Origin: Candidatus Bathyarchaeota archaeon
Lineage (GTDB): Archaea > Thermoproteota > Bathyarchaeia > Bathyarchaeales > Bathyarchaeaceae
Assembly: GCA_020346825.1 (NCBI GenBank)
Contig: CP070791.1
Span: 757,272-764,047 of the forward strand
Direction of reading: 5' to 3'
DNA: 6,776 nt
Shown one piece after another: positions 1-4,982 of the stretch; positions within the stretch are counted from its first letter, which is position 1, and each line of letters opens with the position of its first letter. A program made the position numbers and the translations under genes. The notes beneath the pieces were generated by a model. It searched no databases. It was not told where the DNA came from and worked only from the letters and a program-made list of their open reading frames with translations.

Positions 1-201
1 AAGCAATTTTTTGAGTCATCAGAGAAGTATGAACTAATCGTGTATACTCCCTACATTACAATCGTTAAGGAGTGCAATGGAGCTGAAGTGACATTCTCCC
101 GTGATGGAAGAATTCTAGTCAAGAAAGTTCTTAGTAAAAGTGAAGCTGAGGCAATTGCAGCAGATGTAATTAAAATAGCCTTAAGGGCTTCAACCGAATG
201 A
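1..201 (+). CDS. C-terminal 66 codons of an unrecognised protein (5' end outside the window)
   Basis: Frame 1 is open from the first base to the TGA at 199-201. The fragment is a mixed alpha/beta tail: a beta-rich part (YELIVYTPYITIV, then EVTFSRDGRILVKKV) followed by a helical end rich in Ala and Glu (SKSEAEAIAADVIKIALRA). The pattern of strand, turn with DGR, strand and closing helix is typical of a compact soluble domain, but I do not recognise the family and the upstream part is missing. No membrane segment or metal motif is visible. It is convergent with the ThiI-like gene, whose stop lies only 28 bp further on, so the two transcripts must meet here with almost no room for separate terminators. 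Confidence 0.7.
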   Translation, partial: KQFFESSEKYELIVYTPYITIVKECNGAEVTFSRDGRILVKKVLSKSEAEAIAADVIKIALRASTE

Positions 202-229
202 AGAGCGTGTTCGTGGATGCGCAAGGAAC

Positions 230-937
230 TCAAACTTCAAGGATTTTAGCATTCCCTATGTCCCGTTCGAGCATACCCTCTATGTCAAGTTTTCCTTCGG
301 CTTCCATCACCTCTTCCATTGTCGCGCGAGTTCTAGGCGACTTAGGTGGAGCACTACAACAAAGACCGGGCCTCGTTGACACTTCAAATGTTCCAATCTT
401 CCTAGCTAAACGCTCCACATCCACTTTGTCCATCGCTACAACGGGTCTCAGAACACAAGTGTCTGATACAGCGGTGTTTTCCACACGCAGATTTCTCAAT
501 GTTTGACTGGCTTGCTCGCCAATTATTTCCCCGGTTACTATGGCGTCTGCTTTCTCCATTTTTGCCACCCTCTCAGCCAGCCGGTACATCATTCTTCGAC
601 AAAGAACGCATGTTAAGTTCCTACGGCAGTTTCGCAAGATGTCTGCCAAATCAGGCCCGTGAGGAATAACGTAGACTTTCAGCTTGTCTGCCACTGAATA
701 CTCCTTCAGCTTTTTCATAGTGTCCAAAGCACGGTGTTTAGTAGATTCACCGGTGAATGGATAGTTGTCATAATAGATGAATATGGGAACACACCCTTTC
801 CTAATGACTAGCCAAGCCGCAACTGGTGAATCTATTCCACCAGATACCAAGCACACTACCTTCCCTGAAGAAGCCACATATTTTCCCCCTTCACTGCTTA
901 TCTTGCAGAGTGCACATTTCAGCTGAGCGCTTTCCAC
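230..937 (-). CDS. ThiI-like PP-loop tRNA sulfurtransferase without THUMP domain
   Basis: A 235-residue protein matching the adenylating (PP-loop) half of ThiI, the 4-thiouridine-8 tRNA sulfurtransferase. Visible motifs are the PP-loop SGGIDSP at residues 32-38, a CVLC pair at 110-113, the ThiI-type GEIIGEQASQTLRNL at 136-150, and CC at 193-194 followed by PKSPRTRA, which lines up with the catalytic Cys region near the end of ThiI (known family: Cys before KSP). In archaeal ThiI a CxxC plus a distal Cys is known to bind an Fe-S cluster used in sulfur transfer, and the same set is present here. The N-terminal ferredoxin-like and THUMP domains that hold tRNA in canonical ThiI are absent; instead there are about 25 residues with an extra CALC pair at 8-11. 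The start is a GTG at 937-935 lying inside the end of the upstream gene (19-nt overlap) without a strong ribosome-binding site, so translational coupling is likely. The substrate is inferred; thiamine or another tRNA position is possible. Confidence 0.82.
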   Translation of the reverse strand: MESAQLKCALCKISSEGGKYVASSGKVVCLVSGGIDSPVAAWLVIRKGCVPIFIYYDNYPFTGESTKHRALDTMKKLKEYSVADKLKVYVIPHGPDLADILRNCRRNLTCVLCRRMMYRLAERVAKMEKADAIVTGEIIGEQASQTLRNLRVENTAVSDTCVLRPVVAMDKVDVERLARKIGTFEVSTRPGLCCSAPPKSPRTRATMEEVMEAEGKLDIEGMLERDIGNAKILEV

Positions 938-1332
938 ACTTTCGCTAACGATTCTCCCAGGACATTCAGCTTGAATTCAAGGAAATACCCAAAAGGCGTT
1001 ACAAAAACCTCGTAGCCTCTGTTCTCTAGTCTTTCTTCAATAGTCTTCAAGACTTCAAGTGCACATTCTTGGCTTGACTTGCTGTCAGATAGATGAGCAA
1101 ACGAATGCAGCACAATTCTGTTCCTACCGGTCTTTCCAGCTAGCCAAGTGATGTTCTTCACGGTTTTTCTGATTATTCTACCCGTTTTTTCTTCATCTTC
1201 TTTCTCAACATTTGCAAAGACAACAACAGCATCCTCTATGGTTTCCTCTTTCTCAATCTCTTTCACATCCTCGAGAGTTTTGCTGAAAGTCTTGTACCCG
1301 AACTCCTTCACATTGAACATTAAGAGTTTCAA
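919..1332 (-). CDS. Free-standing archaeal threonyl-tRNA synthetase editing-domain protein
   Basis: A 137-residue protein resembling the N-terminal editing domain of archaeal ThrRS (tRNA-Thr_ED, D-Tyr-tRNA deacylase-like fold), which removes serine from tRNA-Thr. It carries the family signatures: an N-terminal strand (MKLLMFNVKEFGY), a central VVVFANVEKEDE strand, SFAHLS at 77-82, and RGYEVFVTPFGYFLEFKL at 105-122. No aminoacylation or anticodon domain follows, and the length equals the isolated domain. From my memory of the Pyrococcus domain, the catalytic Lys after the PFGYY motif is Leu118 here and the later active-site Glu is Lys131, so deacylase activity is doubtful. The start is TTG at 1332-1330, supported by an AGGTG ribosome-binding site five bases upstream and by family length; the in-frame ATG at 1320 would cut into the first strand. 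It leads a two-gene unit with the ThiI-like gene, suggesting a joint tRNA-related role. Confidence 0.82.
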   Translation of the reverse strand: MKLLMFNVKEFGYKTFSKTLEDVKEIEKEETIEDAVVVFANVEKEDEEKTGRIIRKTVKNITWLAGKTGRNRIVLHSFAHLSDSKSSQECALEVLKTIEERLENRGYEVFVTPFGYFLEFKLNVLGESLAKVWKALS

Positions 1333-1383
1333 CTGGACACCTTCCCTCTATTTTTTCATGACCAAACCGTAGTGTTCAACCAC

Positions 1384-1392
1384 TCTTAAATC
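1384..1392 (-). promoter_or_regulatory. Possible TATA box for the editing-domain/ThiI-like unit
   Basis: On the minus strand the gap upstream of the TTG start contains GATTTAAGAG about 52-60 bases before the start codon. This would place transcription start about 25-30 bases upstream of the ribosome-binding site. The match to an archaeal TATA element is modest and no clear BRE is visible, so this is a guess from position. Confidence 0.3.
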
Positions 1393-1484
1393 TAGTCCGA
1401 CATACATGCTCACAACGAGCACACAGATGCACGCAAAACGATTTGACAGCTTTTCAATATTGCCTTATCATGCTTTCATCCTGT

Positions 1485-1526
1485 CAAAAAGAAAAGGAGA
1501 AAATGCATGCGCGCGCAGCGCGCGCA
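1485..1526 (-). terminator. GC hairpin plus pyrimidine tract after the CBS gene
   Basis: Directly after the TGA of the CBS gene (four bases further) the minus strand reads a perfect inverted repeat, TGCGCGCGC and GCGCGCGCA flanking one central base (1508-1526), then a short ATGC and a T-rich tract (ATTTTCTCCTTTTCTTTTTG, 1485-1504). A stem followed by T-runs is the shape of an intrinsic terminator, and T-rich tracts alone terminate archaeal RNA polymerase. The alternating GC arms also fit the element found at other gene boundaries in this window. Confidence 0.55.
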
Positions 1527-1530
1527 CCAA

Positions 1531-2679
1531 TCAATCTTCAGATAACTCCGGGGTAGTCCTATTTCTTCTTCGCCTTCTAGTTCTCCTTTTGCTAAATAAT
1601 CTCTTCATCTTATCTGTGATCGAGTCAAAGATCGAGGCTAGTTCCCAGCCCTTCTCTGAGTAGGAGTAACTTTTTCCGCGGATTATGAGAAGAACGTTAA
1701 CCTCATACCTTCGTTTGTACTCGGATACGTTTTTTGTCTTGATCGTTGCACGTATTTCTTCTATTTTTGGAAATGATTTGTGCAATAGCTTAGCTTGCTT
1801 CATCAATTTATTCTTCGCCATCTCGGCCTCAAAGGGGTCGTCAGGTAATCCTACGATATATGCGGGAACATCAAGCTTGATTGGTTCTTCCAACAGAGAG
1901 ACAAAGTCTCTGTAGGTCACTATGCCTTGAAGTTCATCCCACATCTTCACTAGCGCGTATGTTTTCTTTTGGTTCCTCATCTTTCCCAAGACATCTACGA
2001 TCGTATCTTCTGGGTTGCAAACTAAAATGTGTGAATCCATCAATCCTGAGACCTCAACATCGAATGATCCTGAAGGTTGGCTGACAAAGGCTCCCTTCTC
2101 TAATCCTTTCTTAGGCAGCATTGAGAATACTATATGGTTCGAGAGCAAAACCCCACAAACCCCCCTCGTGTTAATAACGGGTAGATGGTCTATCTGATTC
2201 TTCAACATTACATTACGCGCGGCGGATACACGATCACTTTCATTAAGAGTTAGTAGCCTTCTCGTCATAATCTTGCTTATACTGATCTCTTTTAAGCTCC
2301 TTATGGAACTGAGGGATCGACAGAGAGCTTGGACTGTGATTACACCTTCGATAGAATTATTTTCAATTATTGGTAGAGCCCTTAGTCTCTGCTCGCCCAT
2401 GAGTCTGGCAGCCTTTCCAACAGAGTCATCACGGGAGAGTCTAGAGACTGGAGACGCGAGGACAAATACCCTTGTGTTGGAGATATCTGAAGCTTTTAAG
2501 ATTCCTCTTACAGTGATCATGCTGACTCTATTGCCTTCTTGGGTGAAGACTTCGTAGGAATCCTTAACCTGAAGAATACCGATGACTTGTGATATTGTGG
2601 AAGTGGGTGAGACGACTAGTGGTTCGGATTCAAACCGCCCAACCTTGTAAACCCGTAAACTCTTCAGATCATTCTCCAT
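1531..2679 (-). CDS. Four-CBS-domain protein with C-terminal RaiA/HPF-like (S30AE) domain and basic tail
   Basis: A 382-residue soluble protein. Four CBS motifs are visible at about residues 15-66, 75-124 (LRALPIIENNSIEGVITV), 134-185 (ISKIMTRRLLTLNESDR, then IDHLPVINTRGVCGVLL) and 210-264 (VSGLMDSHILVCNPEDTI), enough for two Bateman modules that normally bind AMP, ATP, SAM or related ligands. Residues 271-366 have the length and predicted beta-alpha-beta-beta-beta-alpha order of the RaiA/HPF/S30AE fold: a strand at AYIVGL, a long helix from PFEAEM, then EEIRATIK, YEVNVLLIIRG, KSYSYS, and a closing helix DSITDKMKRLF. These proteins sit on the small ribosomal subunit and silence it. An Arg-rich tail (KRRTRRRRRNR) from 364 fits rRNA contact. 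I infer a ligand-controlled ribosome-associated or hibernation factor; the C-terminal assignment is by pattern, not alignment. The ATG at 2679-2677 follows GGTGA with nine-base spacing. A 200-bp gap separates it from the zinc-ribbon gene, so it is probably transcribed alone. Confidence 0.78.
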   Translation of the reverse strand: MENDLKSLRVYKVGRFESEPLVVSPTSTISQVIGILQVKDSYEVFTQEGNRVSMITVRGILKASDISNTRVFVLASPVSRLSRDDSVGKAARLMGEQRLRALPIIENNSIEGVITVQALCRSLSSIRSLKEISISKIMTRRLLTLNESDRVSAARNVMLKNQIDHLPVINTRGVCGVLLSNHIVFSMLPKKGLEKGAFVSQPSGSFDVEVSGLMDSHILVCNPEDTIVDVLGKMRNQKKTYALVKMWDELQGIVTYRDFVSLLEEPIKLDVPAYIVGLPDDPFEAEMAKNKLMKQAKLLHKSFPKIEEIRATIKTKNVSEYKRRYEVNVLLIIRGKSYSYSEKGWELASIFDSITDKMKRLFSKRRTRRRRRNRTTPELSED

Positions 2680-2738
2680 TTTATTCGGTCACCACACACC
2701 TTTTCAAGTTGGAACAGGATTCTAGTATTATCCCCATT

Positions 2739-2750
2739 TGTAAAATAAGA
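2739..2750 (-). promoter_or_regulatory. Possible TATA box for the CBS-RaiA-like gene
   Basis: The minus strand upstream of the CBS gene contains TCTTATTTTACA about 60-70 bases before the ATG, the most TATA-like stretch in this gap. If used, transcription would begin near 2715 and give a leader of roughly 35 bases including the GGTGA ribosome-binding site. This is a weak, position-based call. Confidence 0.25.
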
Positions 2751-2834
2751 AGCCAAAGATTCTTAATCCCGGCATCACTACAACAAGTATATGGTCTTCC
2801 TCTAAAAAGTTAATGGAAAACAGTTTTGTTATGA

Positions 2835-2854
2835 TGCGCGCGCATGCACGCGCA
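2835..2854. repeat. Alternating (GC)n boundary element between zinc-ribbon and CBS genes
   Basis: The sequence is TGCGCGCGCATGCACGCGCA: a perfect 10-bp palindrome TGCGCGCGCA followed by a second imperfect copy. It lies 27-46 bases past the stop of the zinc-ribbon gene. A T-rich stretch (minus strand TCCTCTTTTCTTTG, 2880-2867) sits between that stop and the element and may end the zinc-ribbon transcript. It is one of the recurring gene-boundary elements of this window and has Z-DNA-prone purine-pyrimidine alternation. Confidence 0.6.
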
Positions 2855-2880
2855 GTCTGGCGGTTGCAAAGAAAAGAGGA

Positions 2881-3063
2881 CTATGTGATTAGTTCTTTTT
2901 CTTCTATGGGTTTTACTTCGAAGCTTTGCGGGATAGTAGATAATTTTCTATTGCAGACTGGGCAGCTCCCATTCATTTCCATGAGAAGTTCATAAGGTGG
3001 TTTCATTTGGTCTCCTTCGTATAGAATTTTCCCGCATCCTTGACATAAGATTGTTAGAGGCAT
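2881..3063 (-). CDS. Small zinc-ribbon protein
   Basis: A 60-residue protein with two Cys pairs, CQGC at residues 7-10 and CPVC at 34-37, separated by 23 residues. This is the spacing of a compact zinc ribbon binding one zinc ion. The remainder is charged and soluble, ending KPIEEKELIT. Such mini-proteins are common in archaea, and function cannot be read from sequence: they may be transcription or ribosome accessory factors, or subunits of larger complexes. The start ATG at 3063-3061 is preceded by GGGTG six to seven bases away, and a TATA-like CTTAAATCA lies further upstream, so this short frame has its own expression signals, which supports its being real. It is flanked by gaps of about 100 bp and 200 bp and is probably a single-gene transcript. 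Confidence 0.75.
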   Translation of the reverse strand: MPLTILCQGCGKILYEGDQMKPPYELLMEMNGSCPVCNRKLSTIPQSFEVKPIEEKELIT

Positions 3064-3106
3064 ATAGACACCCAGGAAAACCTAAGTTCCAGAAGGCTAT
3101 TTGTGA

Positions 3107-3115
3107 TTTAAGCCT
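3107..3115 (-). promoter_or_regulatory. TATA-like element for the zinc-ribbon gene
   Basis: The minus strand reads GGCTTAAATCAC here, about 45-52 bases upstream of the zinc-ribbon ATG. The distance would place transcription start roughly 20-25 bases before the start codon, leaving room for the GGGTG ribosome-binding site. It is among the better TATA-like matches in the window but is not confirmed by a BRE. Confidence 0.4.
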
Positions 3116-3134
3116 TAACGAATACGATTGAAGT

Positions 3135-3166
3135 GGAGAGTAAAGTGAAAATGGAATGCGCGTGCA
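3135..3166 (-). terminator. GC element plus T-rich tract after the Nudix-UDG gene
   Basis: Immediately after the TAG of the Nudix-UDG gene, the minus strand has TGCACGCGCA (3166-3157) and then a pyrimidine-rich run with TTTT (ATTCCATTTTCACTTTACTC). The order, GC-alternating block then T-rich tract, repeats what is seen behind the CBS gene, although the stem here is short. I read it as a probable transcript end. Confidence 0.4.
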
Positions 3167-4162
3167 CTAATAGAGATCTAAGTTTGTGAGTAGGTTCTTA
3201 AGTCGTTTGAAGTCTTCTTCTATCAGAGCCTTGGTTTTGGGAAATCTAATGGCGGCGGCAGGGTGAAAAGTTGGGAACACTAAAATATTATTTCTCTCTT
3301 GCGGTTGACCGTGAAGTTGCGAAATGGTTAGTTTCTTTCCCAATAGGGTTTGTAATGCATAGTTGCCAAAAGCAATTATTATCTTCGGTCTGATTAGGCT
3401 GATCTGTTTCTCCAAGTAAGGGGTACATGCTTTTAATTCGTCTGATTTGGGTGGTCTGTTGCTCGGAGGAAAACACTTGATGGGAGAAGTGATGAAAAGT
3501 ATTTCTCTCTCAAGTTCTATCGTCTCCAATAATTCATTTAGGAATCTGCCAGCTCTCCCAACAAACGGTCTTCCTTCTTCATCTTCTGTTCGTCCGGGGG
3601 CTTGTCCACAAATCATTATTTTTGCGTTTGCAGGCCCTTCACCAGGAACCGCATTGGTTCTTGTTTTATACAATCTACACTTTTCGCATTGCCTGATTCT
3701 TTCATCCAATTCCATAATTGCTTTGGTTCGCAAGTAGTCTTTGACCATAACTGAGTGTAGAAACGCAAGTCTTTCAGGAATCTCCTTAAGGTCAAAAAGC
3801 TTGATTTGCTCGATTTCCCCCTTTTGTCTCCTTATCTTTCCGTCAACACGTTTCACAAGAAAACAGGTAGGATAGTAGTCGTATTCTATTCCATCGTGAA
3901 CTCCACTCTCGTGATATTCACCGATCTTCCTCACTATCTCAACAGTGAGACCTGTTTCTTCTCTAACTTCTCGCACGACAGCCTCTTCAACAGTTTCTCC
4001 AGCATCAACTTTTCCACCTGGCAAAGCCCAATAGCCCAAGAAAACCACGGTTCCCCTCTTTGCCAACAAAATCTCGTTATTTGGATACTCTATAATGGCC
4101 ACTACTGTTTTGCCACTGAACTTTTTGGTTGAACTCCGCTCTTCTTCAAGGAACCCATCCAA
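3167..4162 (-). CDS. Nudix hydrolase - family 4 uracil-DNA glycosylase fusion
   Basis: A 331-residue two-domain protein in one uninterrupted frame. Residues 17-140 form a Nudix domain with a perfect Nudix box, G50-x5-E56-x7-R64-E65-V-R-E-E-x-G-L72, which hydrolyses nucleoside diphosphates linked to another moiety, often damaged dNTPs. Residues 150-331 form a type 4 Fe-S uracil-DNA glycosylase: C159 and C162 (CEKC), TRTNAVPGEGP, the uracil-pocket/water-activating motif GQAPGRTED at 186-194, GRPFVGRAG, cluster Cys C230 and C246 within the CFPPSNRPP region, and the HPAA loop at 300-303. All four cluster cysteines and both catalytic motifs are intact. The start is TTG at 4162-4160, preceded by GAGGT at seven bases, with an in-frame stop eight codons upstream. 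Met150 sits where a stand-alone UDG would begin, but no ribosome-binding site precedes it. I infer combined pool-cleansing and base-excision roles. Confidence 0.93.
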   Translation of the reverse strand: MDGFLEEERSSTKKFSGKTVVAIIEYPNNEILLAKRGTVVFLGYWALPGGKVDAGETVEEAVVREVREETGLTVEIVRKIGEYHESGVHDGIEYDYYPTCFLVKRVDGKIRRQKGEIEQIKLFDLKEIPERLAFLHSVMVKDYLRTKAIMELDERIRQCEKCRLYKTRTNAVPGEGPANAKIMICGQAPGRTEDEEGRPFVGRAGRFLNELLETIELEREILFITSPIKCFPPSNRPPKSDELKACTPYLEKQISLIRPKIIIAFGNYALQTLLGKKLTISQLHGQPQERNNILVFPTFHPAAAIRFPKTKALIEEDFKRLKNLLTNLDLY

Positions 4163-4281
4163 CTCAAAAACCTCTTGAACTCATAGAACATAGGCGTATC
4201 TTCTAATTCATTTTTGGTAATGCGCGCTCGTCGCATCGATATTCTAATTAATTGATGACCAGCAATAGGTTTTGAATTAGC
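4163..4281. promoter_or_regulatory. Divergent promoter region between Nudix-UDG and PrsW genes
   Basis: These 119 bp must hold both promoters. AT-rich ATTCTAATTAATTG at 4241-4254 is the likeliest TATA-containing stretch; for the PrsW gene it would place transcription start near 4270-4278, giving a very short or absent leader. For the minus-strand gene the TATA is less clear (ACCAAAAATGAATTAG on that strand). A GC element TGCGCGCTCGTCGCA (4221-4235) lies between the two, making it the only boundary element here not behind a stop codon. Confidence 0.45.
4221..4235. repeat. GC-alternating element in the divergent promoter
   Basis: TGCGCGCTCGTCGCA, an imperfect inverted repeat (TGCG...CGCA outer arms). 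It shares the TGCGCG core with the elements at 1508, 2835, 3157 and 4934, but sits between two start codons, so termination cannot be its only role if the element family is genuine. Confidence 0.45.
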
Positions 4282-4857
4282 ATGGTCACGTCCGAAGCTA
4301 ATGAACCATTACTGCCGTTTCATAGGCCAAGCTTGACAGAAAAGATCTTTTTTCTTGTTTCAGGAATAATAACAAGTATTCCTCTCACACTCTTTGTTGG
4401 AACATTTACAGACTCTCTATGTATTGTGTTGCCAGTATTCTATGCTACACTTTGTTCGGTTGCTGTTTTCGCACCGTTTGTTGAGGAGTTTGCAAAAGCT
4501 TATCCTCTCTTCTATCGTCACGGCGAAACTGAAAGATCCATTTTCACTCTAGGTTTTCTAGTCGGCTTCGGGTTTGGTGTTGCTGAATTCTTTCTATACG
4601 TGATTGTTTTTGAGGTGCCAGTATATGTTAGATTGCCAATTATCTTTCTTCACGCAGGAACTACATCAATCATTGCGTATGGCATTGCTAAAAAGCGAAC
4701 TGCGCTTTTCTATCTAGTTGCTGTGCTTCTTCATTTCTCAAATAATTTCTCCGCACTAGTAGGGCAATTCCGTTTCATAGCCGGACCTGCCTGGGTGATA
4801 ACGTATTTCCTATCTTGGCATCTCTACCGCAAAACTTCAGGAAAGATCGTCGACTAG
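4282..4857 (+). CDS. PrsW-family intramembrane protease (CPBP/PrsW superfamily)
   Basis: A 191-residue integral membrane protein with about six hydrophobic segments (near residues 21-42, 46-66, 85-110, 116-134, 140-157 and 166-182). The PrsW-type motifs are in order: APFVEEFAK with E68, E69 and K72 at the end of the second segment, GFGFGVAEF with E102 in the third, H124 in the fourth (LHAGTTSIIAYG), and LLHFSNNF with H151 and N154/N155 in the fifth. These polar residues inside membrane segments form the proposed metal-binding active site of the superfamily; bacterial PrsW cleaves an anti-sigma factor. The archaeal substrate is unknown. The ATG at 4282 has only a weak AGGT eleven bases upstream, and a leaderless transcript is plausible. 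The gene diverges from Nudix-UDG and is followed after 118 bp by a beta-rich protein on the same strand; no functional link is evident. Confidence 0.85.
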   Translation: MVTSEANEPLLPFHRPSLTEKIFFLVSGIITSIPLTLFVGTFTDSLCIVLPVFYATLCSVAVFAPFVEEFAKAYPLFYRHGETERSIFTLGFLVGFGFGVAEFFLYVIVFEVPVYVRLPIIFLHAGTTSIIAYGIAKKRTALFYLVAVLLHFSNNFSALVGQFRFIAGPAWVITYFLSWHLYRKTSGKIVD

Positions 4858-4872
4858 TGCATGCCAATTGCA

Positions 4873-4884
4873 CACGAGCGCGTG
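4873..4884. repeat. CACGAGCGCGTG boundary element after the PrsW gene
   Basis: A short near-palindrome, CACGAGCGCGTG, 16 bases past the PrsW stop and just after the direct repeat of TGCA-type words (TGCATGCCAATTGCA). No T-rich tract follows, so it is not a convincing terminator on its own. It is listed because it belongs to the GC-alternating set at gene boundaries. Confidence 0.35.
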
Positions 4885-4933
4885 ATAGAGCAAAAGATTG
4901 GGCTGAGTTTGCCGAAAGAATTAACGCTGCGTA

Positions 4934-4945
4934 TGCGCGCGCGCA
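4934..4945. repeat. Perfect 12-bp palindrome TGCGCGCGCGCA upstream of the beta-rich gene
   Basis: TGCGCGCGCGCA is fully self-complementary and purine-pyrimidine alternating, the longest clean example of the GC element in the window. It lies just upstream of an A/T-rich stretch (AAAATAATAAG, 4950-4961) that could serve as a TATA region, so it occupies the position of an upstream promoter site. Confidence 0.55.
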
Positions 4946-4962
4946 AAATGAAAATAATAAGA

Positions 4963-4982
4963 TTCCCATATCGATATGGGAA
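4963..4982. promoter_or_regulatory. 20-bp perfect palindrome, likely operator
   Basis: TTCCCATATCGATATGGGAA is an exact 20-bp inverted repeat. It begins right after the A/T-rich stretch AAAATAATAA (4950-4960). If that stretch is the TATA box, transcription would begin near 4980-4985 and the palindrome would span the region between TATA and start, the usual place for an archaeal repressor operator. It overlaps the first possible ATG (4976) of the downstream gene, arguing that translation starts further on. The symmetry is directly visible; the regulatory role is inferred. Confidence 0.55.

Noticed and set aside
1442..1488. An 8-bp inverted repeat TTTGACAG/CTGTCAAA upstream of the editing-domain unit.
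   Set aside because: The 31-base loop and short arms are not distinguishable from chance in about 200 bp of AT-rich sequence.
2622..2645. A T-arm-like stretch (GGTTCGGATTCAAACC) considered as part of a tRNA gene.
   Set aside because: It lies inside the conserved start of the CBS gene and no acceptor, D-arm or anticodon stem can be built around it.
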